This document shows positions 18,113-28,401 of a DNA stretch of 64,000 nt, one piece after another. The position numbers were made by a program, and so were the translations under genes. Position 1 is the first letter of the stretch. Every line of letters begins with the position of its first letter. The stretch comes from Arthrobacter sp. KBS0702. Lineage in GTDB: Bacteria > Actinomycetota > Actinomycetes > Actinomycetales > Micrococcaceae. The notes under the pieces were generated by a model. The model did no database searches. It was given only the letters and a program-made list of their open reading frames with translations, and was not told the DNA's origin. Where the stretch lies: NCBI RefSeq assembly GCF_005937985.2, contig NZ_CP042172.1:372001-436000 (forward strand). The letters run 5' to 3'.

Positions 18113-19534
18113 TCACAGTTCGTCGGGTTTTTGCAGCAGCTCGTCGATGCGGGCCAGGAAGCGGCCGCCGCGCAACCCGTCGCTGACCCGGTGGTCGGCG
18201 GACAGGGTGGCGATTGCGGCGGCCCGGACGCCCAGCATTCCGTGCTCCGCCCAGGGCTGTTCCAGGACCCGGCCGAAGCCCACCATGGCCACCTGCGGCG
18301 GATAGATCACGCCGTAAACGCTGTCCACACCGAGGTCCCCGAGGTTGGTTACCGTGATGGTCGGGTCCGCCATCTCCGCGCGCTGCAGCCGCCCGGCCCG
18401 CGCGCGGCTGACCAGGTCCCGCAGTTGTTCCATCAGCACATCGAGGGGCAGGGTGTCGGCGTCGTGGATTGCCGGTGCCACCAGCCCGCCCTGACGCAGG
18501 GCCACCGCGACGCCCAGATGCACCGCGGCGCTGGGCCGGTACGCGCCGTCCAGGTAAAAGCCGTTGACCTCAGGGACGTCCTTGGCCGCGAGCGCCGCCG
18601 CCTTGAGCAGCAGGGCGGACGGGACGAGCCTGGCGGCCACCGGGCGCTGGGCGTTGACGGACTGCATCCAGCCGACGGCGGCGCGCAGGTCCAGGGTGGT
18701 GCTGAGGTAATAGTGCGGGATGGTCTGTTTGGAACGGGACATCAGCGCCCCGATGGCCCGGCGCAGCGTCGCCACGCGCTCGCGGGCCGCTGACGGCTGC
18801 GCCTCCGCCGGTGCGGGCTCGGCCGGCGGCTCGGCACGGGATGCGGCGGTTTCCGCGGGGACTGCGGCTTCCGGCGCCGGCTCGGCCTGAGCGCCCGCAG
18901 GGACGCTTTCCCCCGCCCGGCCCGCAGCGGCGCGCTGCACATCCTCCACGGTCACGGCACCCTCCGGGCCGGTGCCGGAAACGGAAGAGAGCTCGACGCC
19001 GAGTTCGGCGGCTAGCCGCCGGGCGCGCGGCGAGGAGCGCACCCGCCCGGCTCCCGGGGGCCGGGCGGCCACTGCGTGTTCCACGTCGGCGCGGGTGATG
19101 GCGCCACCCTTGCCGGTGCCGTGGATCCGTCCGGTGTCGACGCCGAGCCGGTGCGCCAGGTGCCGGACCGGCGGCGCGATCGGGGGAGCCTGCGCGGCCG
19201 GGGGAGCCTGCTGGTCCGTGATGGCCTGCGCGGCCGGGGGAGCCTGGGCGGCCGGCGGGCGGGGCGGCGGCTCGGGGCTGGGAGGCCCGACCTCGGCCGG
19301 GGTCTGCGTGATCCGGGCCAGCGGAGTCCCCACCGGCACGGTCTCGCCAATCTCCACGAGCAGGTCGGCGACCACTCCTTCCTGGAAGGATTCGACGTCC
19401 ATCACGGTTTTGTCGGTGTCCACCACGGCCACAAGGTCCCCGCGGCGGACGAAGTCGCCCGGTTTGACCAGCCACTCGACGATTTTGCCGTGCTCCATGT
19501 CGGCCCCGAGCGAGGGCATCAGGAAATCAGCCAC
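18113..19534 (-). CDS. 2-oxoacid dehydrogenase E2 (dihydrolipoamide acyltransferase) with two subunit-binding segments
   Basis: A 473-residue E2. A GTG start at 19534 is chosen because it adds the expected [16 protein letters not shown] opening and overlaps the E1beta stop by 8 bases; an ATG at 19519 is the alternative. Order: lipoyl domain (residues 1-80; lipoyl Lys in [12 protein letters not shown]), an Ala/Pro linker, a first E3/E1-binding segment ([20 protein letters not shown]), a second similar one ([20 protein letters not shown]), another linker, then the catalytic domain ending in [10 protein letters not shown] with the active-site His. It transfers the acyl group from E1 to CoA. Two binding segments in tandem is unusual. 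No E3 gene adjoins. Confidence 0.92.
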   Translation of the reverse strand: MADFLMPSLGADMEHGKIVEWLVKPGDFVRRGDLVAVVDTDKTVMDVESFQEGVVADLLVEIGETVPVGTPLARITQTPAEVGPPSPEPPPRPPAAQAPPAAQAITDQQAPPAAQAPPIAPPVRHLAHRLGVDTGRIHGTGKGGAITRADVEHAVAARPPGAGRVRSSPRARRLAAELGVELSSVSGTGPEGAVTVEDVQRAAAGRAGESVPAGAQAEPAPEAAVPAETAASRAEPPAEPAPAEAQPSAARERVATLRRAIGALMSRSKQTIPHYYLSTTLDLRAAVGWMQSVNAQRPVAARLVPSALLLKAAALAAKDVPEVNGFYLDGAYRPSAAVHLGVAVALRQGGLVAPAIHDADTLPLDVLMEQLRDLVSRARAGRLQRAEMADPTITVTNLGDLGVDSVYGVIYPPQVAMVGFGRVLEQPWAEHGMLGVRAAAIATLSADHRVSDGLRGGRFLARIDELLQKPDEL

Positions 19535-20507
19535 GCGCCCCGACCGCCTCCCGTGCCGCCGCGACGACCCGCTCCGCGGAAGGCAGGGCGGCCAGTTCGA
19601 GGTGCTTGGAGTAGGGGATCGGCACCTCGGCGCTGCAGACCCGGCCGACGGGCGCGTCCATCTCGAAGAAGGCGTGTTCGCTGATCCGGGCACTGATTTC
19701 GGCGGAGATGCTGCCACTGCGCCAGCCCTCATCCACCACCACCGCGCGGTGCGTCCGGGCCACCGAGGCGAGGATGGCGTCGTCGTCGAGCGGCCGGAGC
19801 GTGCGCAGATCCAGCACCTCGGCGTCGATGCCCTCAGCGGCGAGCTGCTCGGCCGCCGCAAGGGTGAGGGGGAGGGTCCCGCCGTAGGTGATCAGGGTGA
19901 CGTCGGCCCCGGTGCGCCGGATGGCGGCGCTGGTGATGTCCACCGCGCCGGCGTCGTCGGCGAGTTCACCCGGGACGTTGTAGAGCGAGCCGTGTTCGAA
20001 GATCAACACCGGGTCCGGGTCCTGCAGCGCGGTCCACAGCATCCCGCGCGCGTCCTCGAGGGTTGCGGGGGTGAGGATCCGCAGCCCGGGGATGTGCGCG
20101 TACCAGCCCTCCAGGCTGTGTGAGTGCTGGGCCCCGAGCTGGCGGCCGGCTCCGGTGGTCATCCGGATCACCAGCGGCACGTTGAACTGGCCGCCGGACA
20201 TGTGCAGCAGGGACGCGGCGTTGTTCACGATCTGGTCCAGGGCCAGGAGGCTGAAGTTCACGGTCATCACCTCCACGATCGGGCGCATTCCGCCGAGCGC
20301 GGCGCCGATGCCGGCACCGACGAACCCGGATTCGGATAGCGGGGTGTCGCGGATCCGCTCCGGCCCGAACTCCTCCAGCAGGCCCAGGCTCACGGCGAAG
20401 GAACCGCCGTAGGCGCCCACGTCCTCGCCCATCAGGAAGACCCGGTCGTCGCGTTGCAGTGCGTCGCGGATTCCGGCCCGGAGCGCCTCCCGGTAGCTGG
20501 ACTTCAT
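19527..20507 (-). CDS. 2-oxoacid/acetoin dehydrogenase E1 beta subunit
   Basis: A 326-residue transketolase-like beta subunit starting [20 protein letters not shown], with [38 protein letters not shown] and the C-terminal [15 protein letters not shown] region characteristic of PdhB/AcoB/BkdB proteins. With E1alpha it decarboxylates a 2-oxoacid or cleaves acetoin on thiamine diphosphate. Its ATG overlaps the E1alpha stop by 4 bases. Sequence alone does not separate pyruvate, branched-chain and acetoin types; the two-subunit E1 and the adjacent acetate-CoA ligase homologue favour the acetoin type. Confidence 0.92.
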   Translation of the reverse strand: MKSSYREALRAGIRDALQRDDRVFLMGEDVGAYGGSFAVSLGLLEEFGPERIRDTPLSESGFVGAGIGAALGGMRPIVEVMTVNFSLLALDQIVNNAASLLHMSGGQFNVPLVIRMTTGAGRQLGAQHSHSLEGWYAHIPGLRILTPATLEDARGMLWTALQDPDPVLIFEHGSLYNVPGELADDAGAVDITSAAIRRTGADVTLITYGGTLPLTLAAAEQLAAEGIDAEVLDLRTLRPLDDDAILASVARTHRAVVVDEGWRSGSISAEISARISEHAFFEMDAPVGRVCSAEVPIPYSKHLELAALPSAERVVAAAREAVGARG

Positions 20508-21519
20508 GACCCCCGCACCTCCTCCCGCGCGCCGGGTTCGCTGTACACGAAGCGGGTGAGGTCCTCGAGCGGTTCGGGCGTGCCGGCCTCCGCGAACTCG
20601 ACGCCGGCGGCGACCTCGGCCTCGGCATCGGCCTGCAGCTGCTGCCAGTCCGCGTCCGTGAGCTGGCCGGCGTCCGTCAGCGATGTGCGCAGCAGCGTGA
20701 TCGGGTCGCGTTCGACCCAGCGCGCGACCTCGGCCTTGTCCCGGTACCGTTCCGGGTCGAACATCGAGTGCGCGCGGAAGCGGTAGGTGCGCAGTTCGAG
20801 GAAGTGCGGTCCGCCGCCGGCCCGCACCGCGTCCACGGCGCGACGGGCGGTCTCCTCGACGGCGAGGACGTCCATCCCGTCCACCGCCCAGGCCGCGATC
20901 TCGTACCCGGCGGCCTTCAGGGCGATGTCGGTCTGCGATTCGGACCGGCCCAGCGCCGTGCCCATCGCGTAGAGGTTGTTTTCGCAGCAGAACAGCACCG
21001 GAAGCTGCCAGAGGGCCGCCAGGTTGAGGCTTTCGTGGAACTCGCCCTCCGCGACGGCCCCCTCGCCGAAGAAGCACACGGTCACGCGGGAACGCCCGGA
21101 GAGTTTGTCGGCCAGCGCCAGGCCGACGGCGAGCGGCAGGCCGCCGGCGACGATCGCATTGCCGCCGTAAAACCGGGTCGCGGCGTCGAACAGGTGCATG
21201 GAGCCGCCGCGTCCGCGGCAGCAGCCCTCGACGTGGCCGTACATTTCGGCGAGGATCGCGCCGGCGGACACACCCCGCAACAGGGCGTGCCCGTGCTCCC
21301 GGTAGGTGGCGACGACGGCGTCCTCCGCGGCCAGTGTTTCCACCACCCCGGCCGCCACCGCCTCTTCGCCGATGTAGACGTGCAGGAAGCCCCGGATCTT
21401 GGCGGCGCTGTACAACTCGACGCATTTCTCCTCGAGCCTGCGGACCCGCAGCATCTGCAGCAGCAGGTGACGGCCGTGCACAGGGTCCAGGGGAACGGCG
21501 CGCGCCGCCAGCGGCCAGC

Positions 21520-21523
<4 letters not shown>
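20504..21523 (-). CDS. 2-oxoacid/acetoin dehydrogenase E1 alpha subunit
   Basis: A 339-residue alpha subunit. The thiamine diphosphate motif runs from [20 protein letters not shown] to [10 protein letters not shown] about 30 residues on, with [10 protein letters not shown] before it and the phosphorylation-loop region [17 protein letters not shown] after. The start [17 protein letters not shown] (21523) overlaps the upstream ligase stop by 4 bases (ATGA), so translation is coupled. It forms a heterotetramer with E1beta and feeds the lipoyl arm of E2. Confidence 0.92.
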
Positions 21524-23352
<1,829 letters not shown>

Positions 23353-23489
23353 GCTTACATCGGACGCCCGCCCCGGGCCGGCTGCCAGTGCCGGAAGTCC
23401 CGTGCCGTGCGTCCCGGCCAGGACAAAGGCTCCGACATCCGGCGTCCGGACTGGGATCCGGTCCTCCGCCTGCCACTAAACTAAGTGCC

Positions 23490-24074
23490 ATGACTGCCAC
23501 CCGTGACTTTGCAGCCGACGCCGCTGCCGCCCGTGCCCGCCTCCTGGAACTGATCAAGGAGTTGGCCGTCGTCCGCGGCAAGGTCATTCTCTCCAGCGGC
23601 GCCGAGGCCGACTACTACATCGACCTGCGGCGCATCACGCTGCACCACGAGGCCTCCAAGCTCGTCGGCCAGGTCATGCTGTCCCTGATGGACGACGCCG
23701 GCATCGACTTCGAGTGTGCCGGCGGACTCACGATGGGCGCCGACCCGGTGGGCACCGCCGTGATGCACGCCGCCGTCGACGCCGGCCGCCCGGTCGACGC
23801 CTTCGTCGTCCGCAAGGCCCAGAAGTCCTACGGCATGGGCCGCCAGGTCGAAGGCCCCTCGGTAGAGGGCCGCAAGGTCCTGGTCCTGGAGGACACCTCC
23901 ACCACGGGCGGCTCCGCGCTGACCGCCGTCGAGGGAGTCCGCAAGGCGGGCGGCAACGTCGTGGCCGTGGCCGTGATTGTGGACCGCGACACCGGCGCCA
24001 AGGAAAAAATCGAAACCGAAGCCGGCGTCCCCTACCTGTTCGCCTTCGGCAAGGATGAACTGGGCCTGGGCTAG
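23490..24074 (+). CDS. pyrE: Orotate phosphoribosyltransferase
   Basis: A 194-residue enzyme of pyrimidine synthesis that joins orotate and PRPP to give OMP. The PRPP-binding motif is VLVLEDTSTTGGS near residue 130, and FVVRKAQKSYGMGRQVEG carries the catalytic loop lysines. The start MTATRDFAADAAAARARLLE at 23490 is chosen over a longer frame because TAAACT (23477-23482) lies 7 bases upstream, which suggests a leaderless message. It stands alone, separated from other pyr genes. Confidence 0.96.
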   Translation: MTATRDFAADAAAARARLLELIKELAVVRGKVILSSGAEADYYIDLRRITLHHEASKLVGQVMLSLMDDAGIDFECAGGLTMGADPVGTAVMHAAVDAGRPVDAFVVRKAQKSYGMGRQVEGPSVEGRKVLVLEDTSTTGGSALTAVEGVRKAGGNVVAVAVIVDRDTGAKEKIETEAGVPYLFAFGKDELGLG

Positions 24075-24110
24075 GCATTTCACCCGGGGCGGACACGTAT
24101 GGACCGGGCT

Positions 24111-24161
24111 ATGGGGGTGACTTATCATTTCTTAGATACCCCCATCGGTACTTCCGGTACC
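24111..24161 (+). promoter_or_regulatory. Two adjacent hairpins in the leader of the ANTAR gene
   Basis: ATGGGGGT (24111-24118) pairs with ACCCCCAT (24138-24145) across a 19-base loop, followed at once by GGTAC/GTACC (24047+100-24161) with a TTCCG loop, i.e. arms 24147-24151 and 24157-24161. They lie 20-70 bases before the ATG. Function is inferred only from position. Confidence 0.35.
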
Positions 24162-24180
24162 CATAGTTGGAGAACGCGCT

Positions 24181-24948
24181 ATGCTCCCGCCCCAGGAATA
24201 CCCTGCCCCCGTCAGCACCGTTGACCAGGTCCAGAACCTCATCCTCGACAGCACCGACTTCGAAGAGTTCCTTAACGAACTCGCGCGTTTTTCCGCGCAC
24301 CAAGTCGCCGGCGAGGGCGATGACGCCCTTTGCGGGATCACGCTGCTCCGGGACCGGAAGGCCGCGACCATCGGCTGGAGCAGCGACTCGGCCAGGGAAG
24401 TGGACGAAATCCAGTACCGGCTGGCCCAAGGGCCGTGCCTGACGGCGGCGCAGGAAGAGCGCGAAGTCTACGTCCCGGACCTGTTCGAGGAAGACCGCTG
24501 GGGCCCTGACTACGCCACCGCCGTGGCCTCACACGGACTGCGCTCGGTCCTCTCCGTGCCTTTTCACCTGCAGGGTGAGGCCCAGGCGGCGCTGAACCTG
24601 TATTCCGATGCGCCCCACAAGTTCGACGGCGACGTTGCGGACCGGGCGCGCGACTACACCCGGCAGATCTCCCAGGCGCTGCGCATGGCGGTGCGCTTTT
24701 CCCTGCACACGGACAGCGCCACCAACCTCCGGGCCACGCTGGAGTCCCGCACGGTCATCGACATGGCCATCGGCATCGTGATGGCGCAAAACCGCTGCAG
24801 CCAGGAAACGGCCGTCCAGATCCTCACGGACGCGTCGAGCCACGGCAACACGAAGCTGCGCGACATCGCCACCTCGCTCGTGGAGTCCGTCGGCGGCTCG
24901 GCGACCCGGACGCATTTCCAGGAACCCGGACGGCAGGCAGCCGGCTAA
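24181..24948 (+). CDS. GAF-ANTAR domain RNA-binding regulator
   Basis: A 255-residue protein: a GAF sensory domain (about residues 20-150; YRLAQGPCLTAAQEEREVYV is the usual GAF core) followed by a C-terminal ANTAR helix bundle (about 175-235; NLRATLESRTVIDMAIGIVM, then QILTDASSHGNTKLRDIA). ANTAR domains bind paired RNA stem-loops and act as antiterminators. GGAG sits 9 bases upstream of the ATG. Ligand and RNA targets are unknown. The next gene is a STAS-like protein 83 bases downstream, so the two may form a signalling pair. Confidence 0.9.
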   Translation: MLPPQEYPAPVSTVDQVQNLILDSTDFEEFLNELARFSAHQVAGEGDDALCGITLLRDRKAATIGWSSDSAREVDEIQYRLAQGPCLTAAQEEREVYVPDLFEEDRWGPDYATAVASHGLRSVLSVPFHLQGEAQAALNLYSDAPHKFDGDVADRARDYTRQISQALRMAVRFSLHTDSATNLRATLESRTVIDMAIGIVMAQNRCSQETAVQILTDASSHGNTKLRDIATSLVESVGGSATRTHFQEPGRQAAG

Positions 24949-25031
24949 TAGGGGACTTGTGCCCTATTCATCCTGCCGCTACGCTGAATGAGGTTGAGCC
25001 GTCGGCCATAGACACTTTCTTTGGAGTACCT

Positions 25032-25583
25032 ATGGACCCCTCGCTCAACGCCCAGGTCAAACTCGATGTCGCCCTGGATGTCATCCGGATTGATGTCCGG
25101 GGCCGGCTCAGCCAAACCTCCCGCCCGGCCCTGATGCAGCTCATCCAGCGCATCCGCCGCATGGGCATCAGTTCACACATTCGCGTTGACCTCGCCAACG
25201 CCGAGTTCGTCGAATCAGCCGCCCTTGCCGGCCTGCGCAATGACCTCAACGCCATTGACAGCGGGTCCGGCCAGCACGAAGTGGCCGGCGCCATGACCGT
25301 CGCCGCCGGGATTTCGCTGGAACTGCAGATGTTCGGCAGCGACTTCGGAAAGGTGTTCCAGCCGCTGGACGTCTCCGGAGATTTCGTGGCCTCCATCGAC
25401 CCTTCCGGAACCCGGCCGCTGGCGCGCTACTCCGACGACGAACTGCTGGCCGCCAGCGACTGCGTCTTCGGCAAGCTCGATGACCCGGCCAGCGGAGCGC
25501 CCTCCGAACTCCTGGCCCGGTACGACGACATCACCCTGGAGCTGTCCCGGCGCGAAGTCGGCCGCGAGTCTGAACCGGCCTAA
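25032..25583 (+). CDS. STAS-like anti-sigma antagonist domain protein
   Basis: A 183-residue protein. The start MDPSLNAQVKLDVALDVIRI at 25032 has GGAG 7 bases upstream; an earlier TTG has none. The first 110 residues show a STAS-like alternation (VRGRLSQTSRPALMQLIQRI, then HIRVDLANAEFVESAALAGL with the Ser of the phosphorylation/contact loop). The C-terminal 60 residues (YSDDELLAASDCVFGKLDDP) are an unfamiliar acidic helix region. It may bind an anti-sigma factor or kinase. The family call is moderate; the role is inferred. Confidence 0.65.
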   Translation: MDPSLNAQVKLDVALDVIRIDVRGRLSQTSRPALMQLIQRIRRMGISSHIRVDLANAEFVESAALAGLRNDLNAIDSGSGQHEVAGAMTVAAGISLELQMFGSDFGKVFQPLDVSGDFVASIDPSGTRPLARYSDDELLAASDCVFGKLDDPASGAPSELLARYDDITLELSRREVGRESEPA

Positions 25584-25652
25584 ACGTCCCACCTGCCGGG
25601 TGCTTCGCCACCGCGTTTCTGCTGCACCTGCCTCTGTGGCTACGGTAGAGGT

Positions 25653-26693
25653 GTGCCGCGTGAGACGGAAGCGAACGACGGACGCGGACCCGGCAGCGCC
25701 GAGGCCCGCGTGCTCCGGCACGCCGCGGAACTGGAACGGTTCTCGCGGCGGAACTTCCTCGTAGGCGCCGGTGCCGCCTCCATCCTGGCCGCGGACATGC
25801 TCTTCACACGGCGCGTGCAGGCCGAACGCCGGGTCAACAAGATCCTCACGGTTCCCGACGACGTCGCCGAACGCTACTTCCCCCGCGCCAGCTGGTTCCT
25901 TTTCCCCGGTTATAAGACCAGCTGGGAGGAGGCGCAGTGGATCCTCAACTCGCTGCGCGGCTCCCTGAACAAGCGCGGCCAACTGGCCGCCGTCGGATAT
26001 TCCAACGTCGGGCTGGAAATCGACAAGATCGTGATCGCCGTCATTGAGCACGTCCGCGCCCACCGGATCGACACGCTCTACTTCTACGGCCACAGTTTCG
26101 GCGGCATGGTCGCGGTGCAGGTCGCTGCCCGGCTGCTGGAACTGCACGGGGTCAAAGTGGCCTTCATCCTGCTCGACTCAAGTCCGTCGAGCAGGTACGA
26201 CGTCCTGGACCAGAGCTGGTTCGAGGGTGTGGTGTTCCTCTACGAGAGCGGCTTCCGGTTCCCCACGGTGCTTCGCGGCGGCTACGAACTCGGTGAGCGG
26301 GTACTCAACAAGCACGAGCGGAGCTGGGGCCAGATTCTGGACCAGACCCTGGAACAGCTCTCGCCGATCGCGCCGTCCAGCGTGCTGATCCAGACAGAAT
26401 CGGCCTACATCTACCACTTCGACCTGAACCGCTTCGTCGGCAAGCTGGGCGACGCGAAGATGGCCTTTATCGGCAACCCCAGGGATCAGACCGTGAGCTA
26501 CGAAACGGCTCGGGACACCTGGATGTTGAGGTTCAAGCCGAACATGGTCTCGGATTCGCTGCGGACGGACGGGGCGCGGCCGGAGCACGCCAGCCCGCAG
26601 TGGAACCCCGGGGTCTACCGGCCGCTCATCGAGCAGCTCCTGGACGAGTTTTTCCCGCTGCCCACCGGCGGGGGCAAGAAGACCGCCTTCTAG
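25653..26693 (+). CDS. Tat-exported alpha/beta hydrolase
   Basis: A 346-residue protein with a twin-arginine signal, ERFSRRNFLVGAGAASILAA, near residues 30-50, so it is probably folded in the cytoplasm and exported. The nucleophile elbow FYGHSFGGMVAVQVAAR is at about residues 145-160, followed by LLDSSPSSR. The acid and histidine are less certain. The start is a GTG at 25653, 6 bases after TACGGT (25641-25646), so it is probably leaderless. The class (esterase, lipase or other) is unknown; a thioesterase-like lid region (YDVLDQSWFEGVVFLYESG) follows the elbow. Confidence 0.82.
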   Translation: MPRETEANDGRGPGSAEARVLRHAAELERFSRRNFLVGAGAASILAADMLFTRRVQAERRVNKILTVPDDVAERYFPRASWFLFPGYKTSWEEAQWILNSLRGSLNKRGQLAAVGYSNVGLEIDKIVIAVIEHVRAHRIDTLYFYGHSFGGMVAVQVAARLLELHGVKVAFILLDSSPSSRYDVLDQSWFEGVVFLYESGFRFPTVLRGGYELGERVLNKHERSWGQILDQTLEQLSPIAPSSVLIQTESAYIYHFDLNRFVGKLGDAKMAFIGNPRDQTVSYETARDTWMLRFKPNMVSDSLRTDGARPEHASPQWNPGVYRPLIEQLLDEFFPLPTGGGKKTAF

Positions 26694-26711
26694 CTGCCCG
26701 CGGAGCTAGCC

Positions 26712-27578
26712 CTAGATCTGGTTCTTCAGGTCCGCGACCGAGTTCAGGACCTGGTTGGGCCGGAACGGGTAGGCCGCGATGTCGTCCTTGTGCGTGATGC
26801 CGCTGAGCACCAGCACCGTGTGCAGCCCGGCTTCCATGCCGGCAATGATGTCGGTGTCCATCCGGTCCCCGATCATGGCGGTGGTCTCCGAATGCGCGTC
26901 GATCTGGTTCATCGCCGAGCGGAACATCATCGGGTTCGGTTTGCCCACAATGTAGGGTTCCCGGCCGGTCGCCTTGGTGATGAGCGCGGCGATCGCGCCG
27001 GTGGCGGGCATCGGCCCGTCCTTGGAGGGGCCCGTGGCGTCCGGGTTGGTGGCGATGAAGCGCGCGCCGCCGAGGATCAGGCGGATGGCCATGGTGATGG
27101 CCTCGAAGGAGTAGGTCCGGGTTTCGCCGAGCACCACGAAGTCGGGGTCCTGGTCGGTGAGGATAAAGCCGGCCTCGTGCAGCGCCGTCGTCAGCCCGGC
27201 CTCGCCGATGGTGTAGGCGCGGTTGCCCGATTCCGAGCCGCGCACCTGGTCCTTCAGGAACTGCGCCGTGGCCAAGGCCGAGGTCCAGATATTCTCTTCC
27301 GGGATTTCCAGGCCGGAACTCTTCAGCCTCGCGGCGAGGTCCCGGGGCGTGAAGATGGAGTTGTTGGTGAGGACCAGGAACCGCTTGGACGTATCCACCC
27401 AGCGCTGGATGAGTTCCGAGGCGCCGGGGATCGGCTGGTTTTCGTGGACCAGCACGCCGTCCATGTCTGTCAGCCAGCACTCGATCTCCTGGCCGCTGCG
27501 GTACACCGAGGAGGTGGACCGCACGTCGTCGGAGTCTGAACGCTGGTCTGTCCCGTGGTCTTCGTACTGATCCGCCAT
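26712..27578 (-). CDS. HAD-IIA family phosphatase (NagD-like)
   Basis: A 288-residue haloacid-dehalogenase phosphatase. The nucleophile motif I is CWLTDMDGVLVHENQPIPG near residue 38, motif II is VLTNNS, the lysine is in YIVGKPNPMMF, and the metal motif is MIGDRMDTDIIAGMEAG. The C2b cap places it with NagD/phosphoglycolate-type enzymes. It removes phosphate from a small metabolite. The first 30 residues are acidic and poorly structured. A GGAGGG site precedes the ATG. It is divergent from the SPOUT methyltransferase. Confidence 0.9.
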   Translation of the reverse strand: MADQYEDHGTDQRSDSDDVRSTSSVYRSGQEIECWLTDMDGVLVHENQPIPGASELIQRWVDTSKRFLVLTNNSIFTPRDLAARLKSSGLEIPEENIWTSALATAQFLKDQVRGSESGNRAYTIGEAGLTTALHEAGFILTDQDPDFVVLGETRTYSFEAITMAIRLILGGARFIATNPDATGPSKDGPMPATGAIAALITKATGREPYIVGKPNPMMFRSAMNQIDAHSETTAMIGDRMDTDIIAGMEAGLHTVLVLSGITHKDDIAAYPFRPNQVLNSVADLKNQI

Positions 27579-27630
27579 GGTGCCCTCCGTCGATAGTGTG
27601 CCGCAACAGCTCCCAGTCTAGTGTTGAGGC

Positions 27631-28317
27631 GTGACTGAACCCGAGACTCCCAGCGAACCTCCTGCCGGTACCCCGGCCGCTCCGGACGGCGAGGCGGAGC
27701 CCAAGGCGGAGGTCGGCGTCGGCCCCTGGCAGGGACCGTGGCCGCAGGGCGAGCACTGGGACCCGGACCTGCTGGCCGACGGCGACCGCCGCAACGTGCT
27801 GGACAAGTACCGCTACTGGAAGCACGAGGCGATCGTGGCCGAACTGGATTCGCGGCGCCACAACTTTCACGTAGCGATCGAAAACTGGCAGCACGACCTG
27901 AACATCGGCACGGTCGTCCGCACCGCGAACGCGTTCCTGGCCAAGGAAGTCCACATCATCGGACGACGCCGGTGGAACCGCCGTGGCGCCATGGTCACCG
28001 ACCGCTACCAGCACATCCGCCACCACCCCACCGTCGAAGACTTCGTCGCCTGGGCCCAGGACGAGGGGCTGGCCGTGATCGGCATCGATATCTTCCCCGA
28101 TTCCGTCCCGCTGGAAACCTACGAGCTGCCCCGGGACTGCGTGCTGGTCTTCGGCCAGGAGGGCCCGGGCCTCACGCCGGAAGTCCATGCCGCCGCCGTC
28201 GCGACGCTCTCGATCGAACAGTTCGGGTCCACGCGCTCGATCAACGCGGCCTCCGCCGCCGCCATCGCGATGCACGCCTGGATCCGCCGGCACGTGTTCG
28301 GCCAGATAGTTTCCTGA
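27631..28317 (+). CDS. TrmH-family (SPOUT) RNA 2'-O-methyltransferase
   Basis: A 228-residue protein with a Pro/Glu-rich N-terminal tail of about 50 residues and a knotted SPOUT domain: motif 1 NIGTVVRTANAFLAKEVHII, motif 2 VLVFGQEGPGLTPEV, motif 3 LSIEQFGSTRSINAASAAAI. These build the SAM-binding trefoil knot; the Arg of motif 1 is the catalytic contact. It methylates a ribose in tRNA or rRNA; the position is not deducible. A GTG start lies 6 bases after TAGTGT (27619-27624), so it is probably leaderless. Confidence 0.92.
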   Translation: MTEPETPSEPPAGTPAAPDGEAEPKAEVGVGPWQGPWPQGEHWDPDLLADGDRRNVLDKYRYWKHEAIVAELDSRRHNFHVAIENWQHDLNIGTVVRTANAFLAKEVHIIGRRRWNRRGAMVTDRYQHIRHHPTVEDFVAWAQDEGLAVIGIDIFPDSVPLETYELPRDCVLVFGQEGPGLTPEVHAAAVATLSIEQFGSTRSINAASAAAIAMHAWIRRHVFGQIVS

Positions 28318-28401
28318 GGCACCTATAGTCAGATCGGTTTTTGCCGTTTAGGCTCTGGCGTGTGTGGGCGCAAAGGGCGCCCGCCTAGGGGAAGACATCT
28401 C

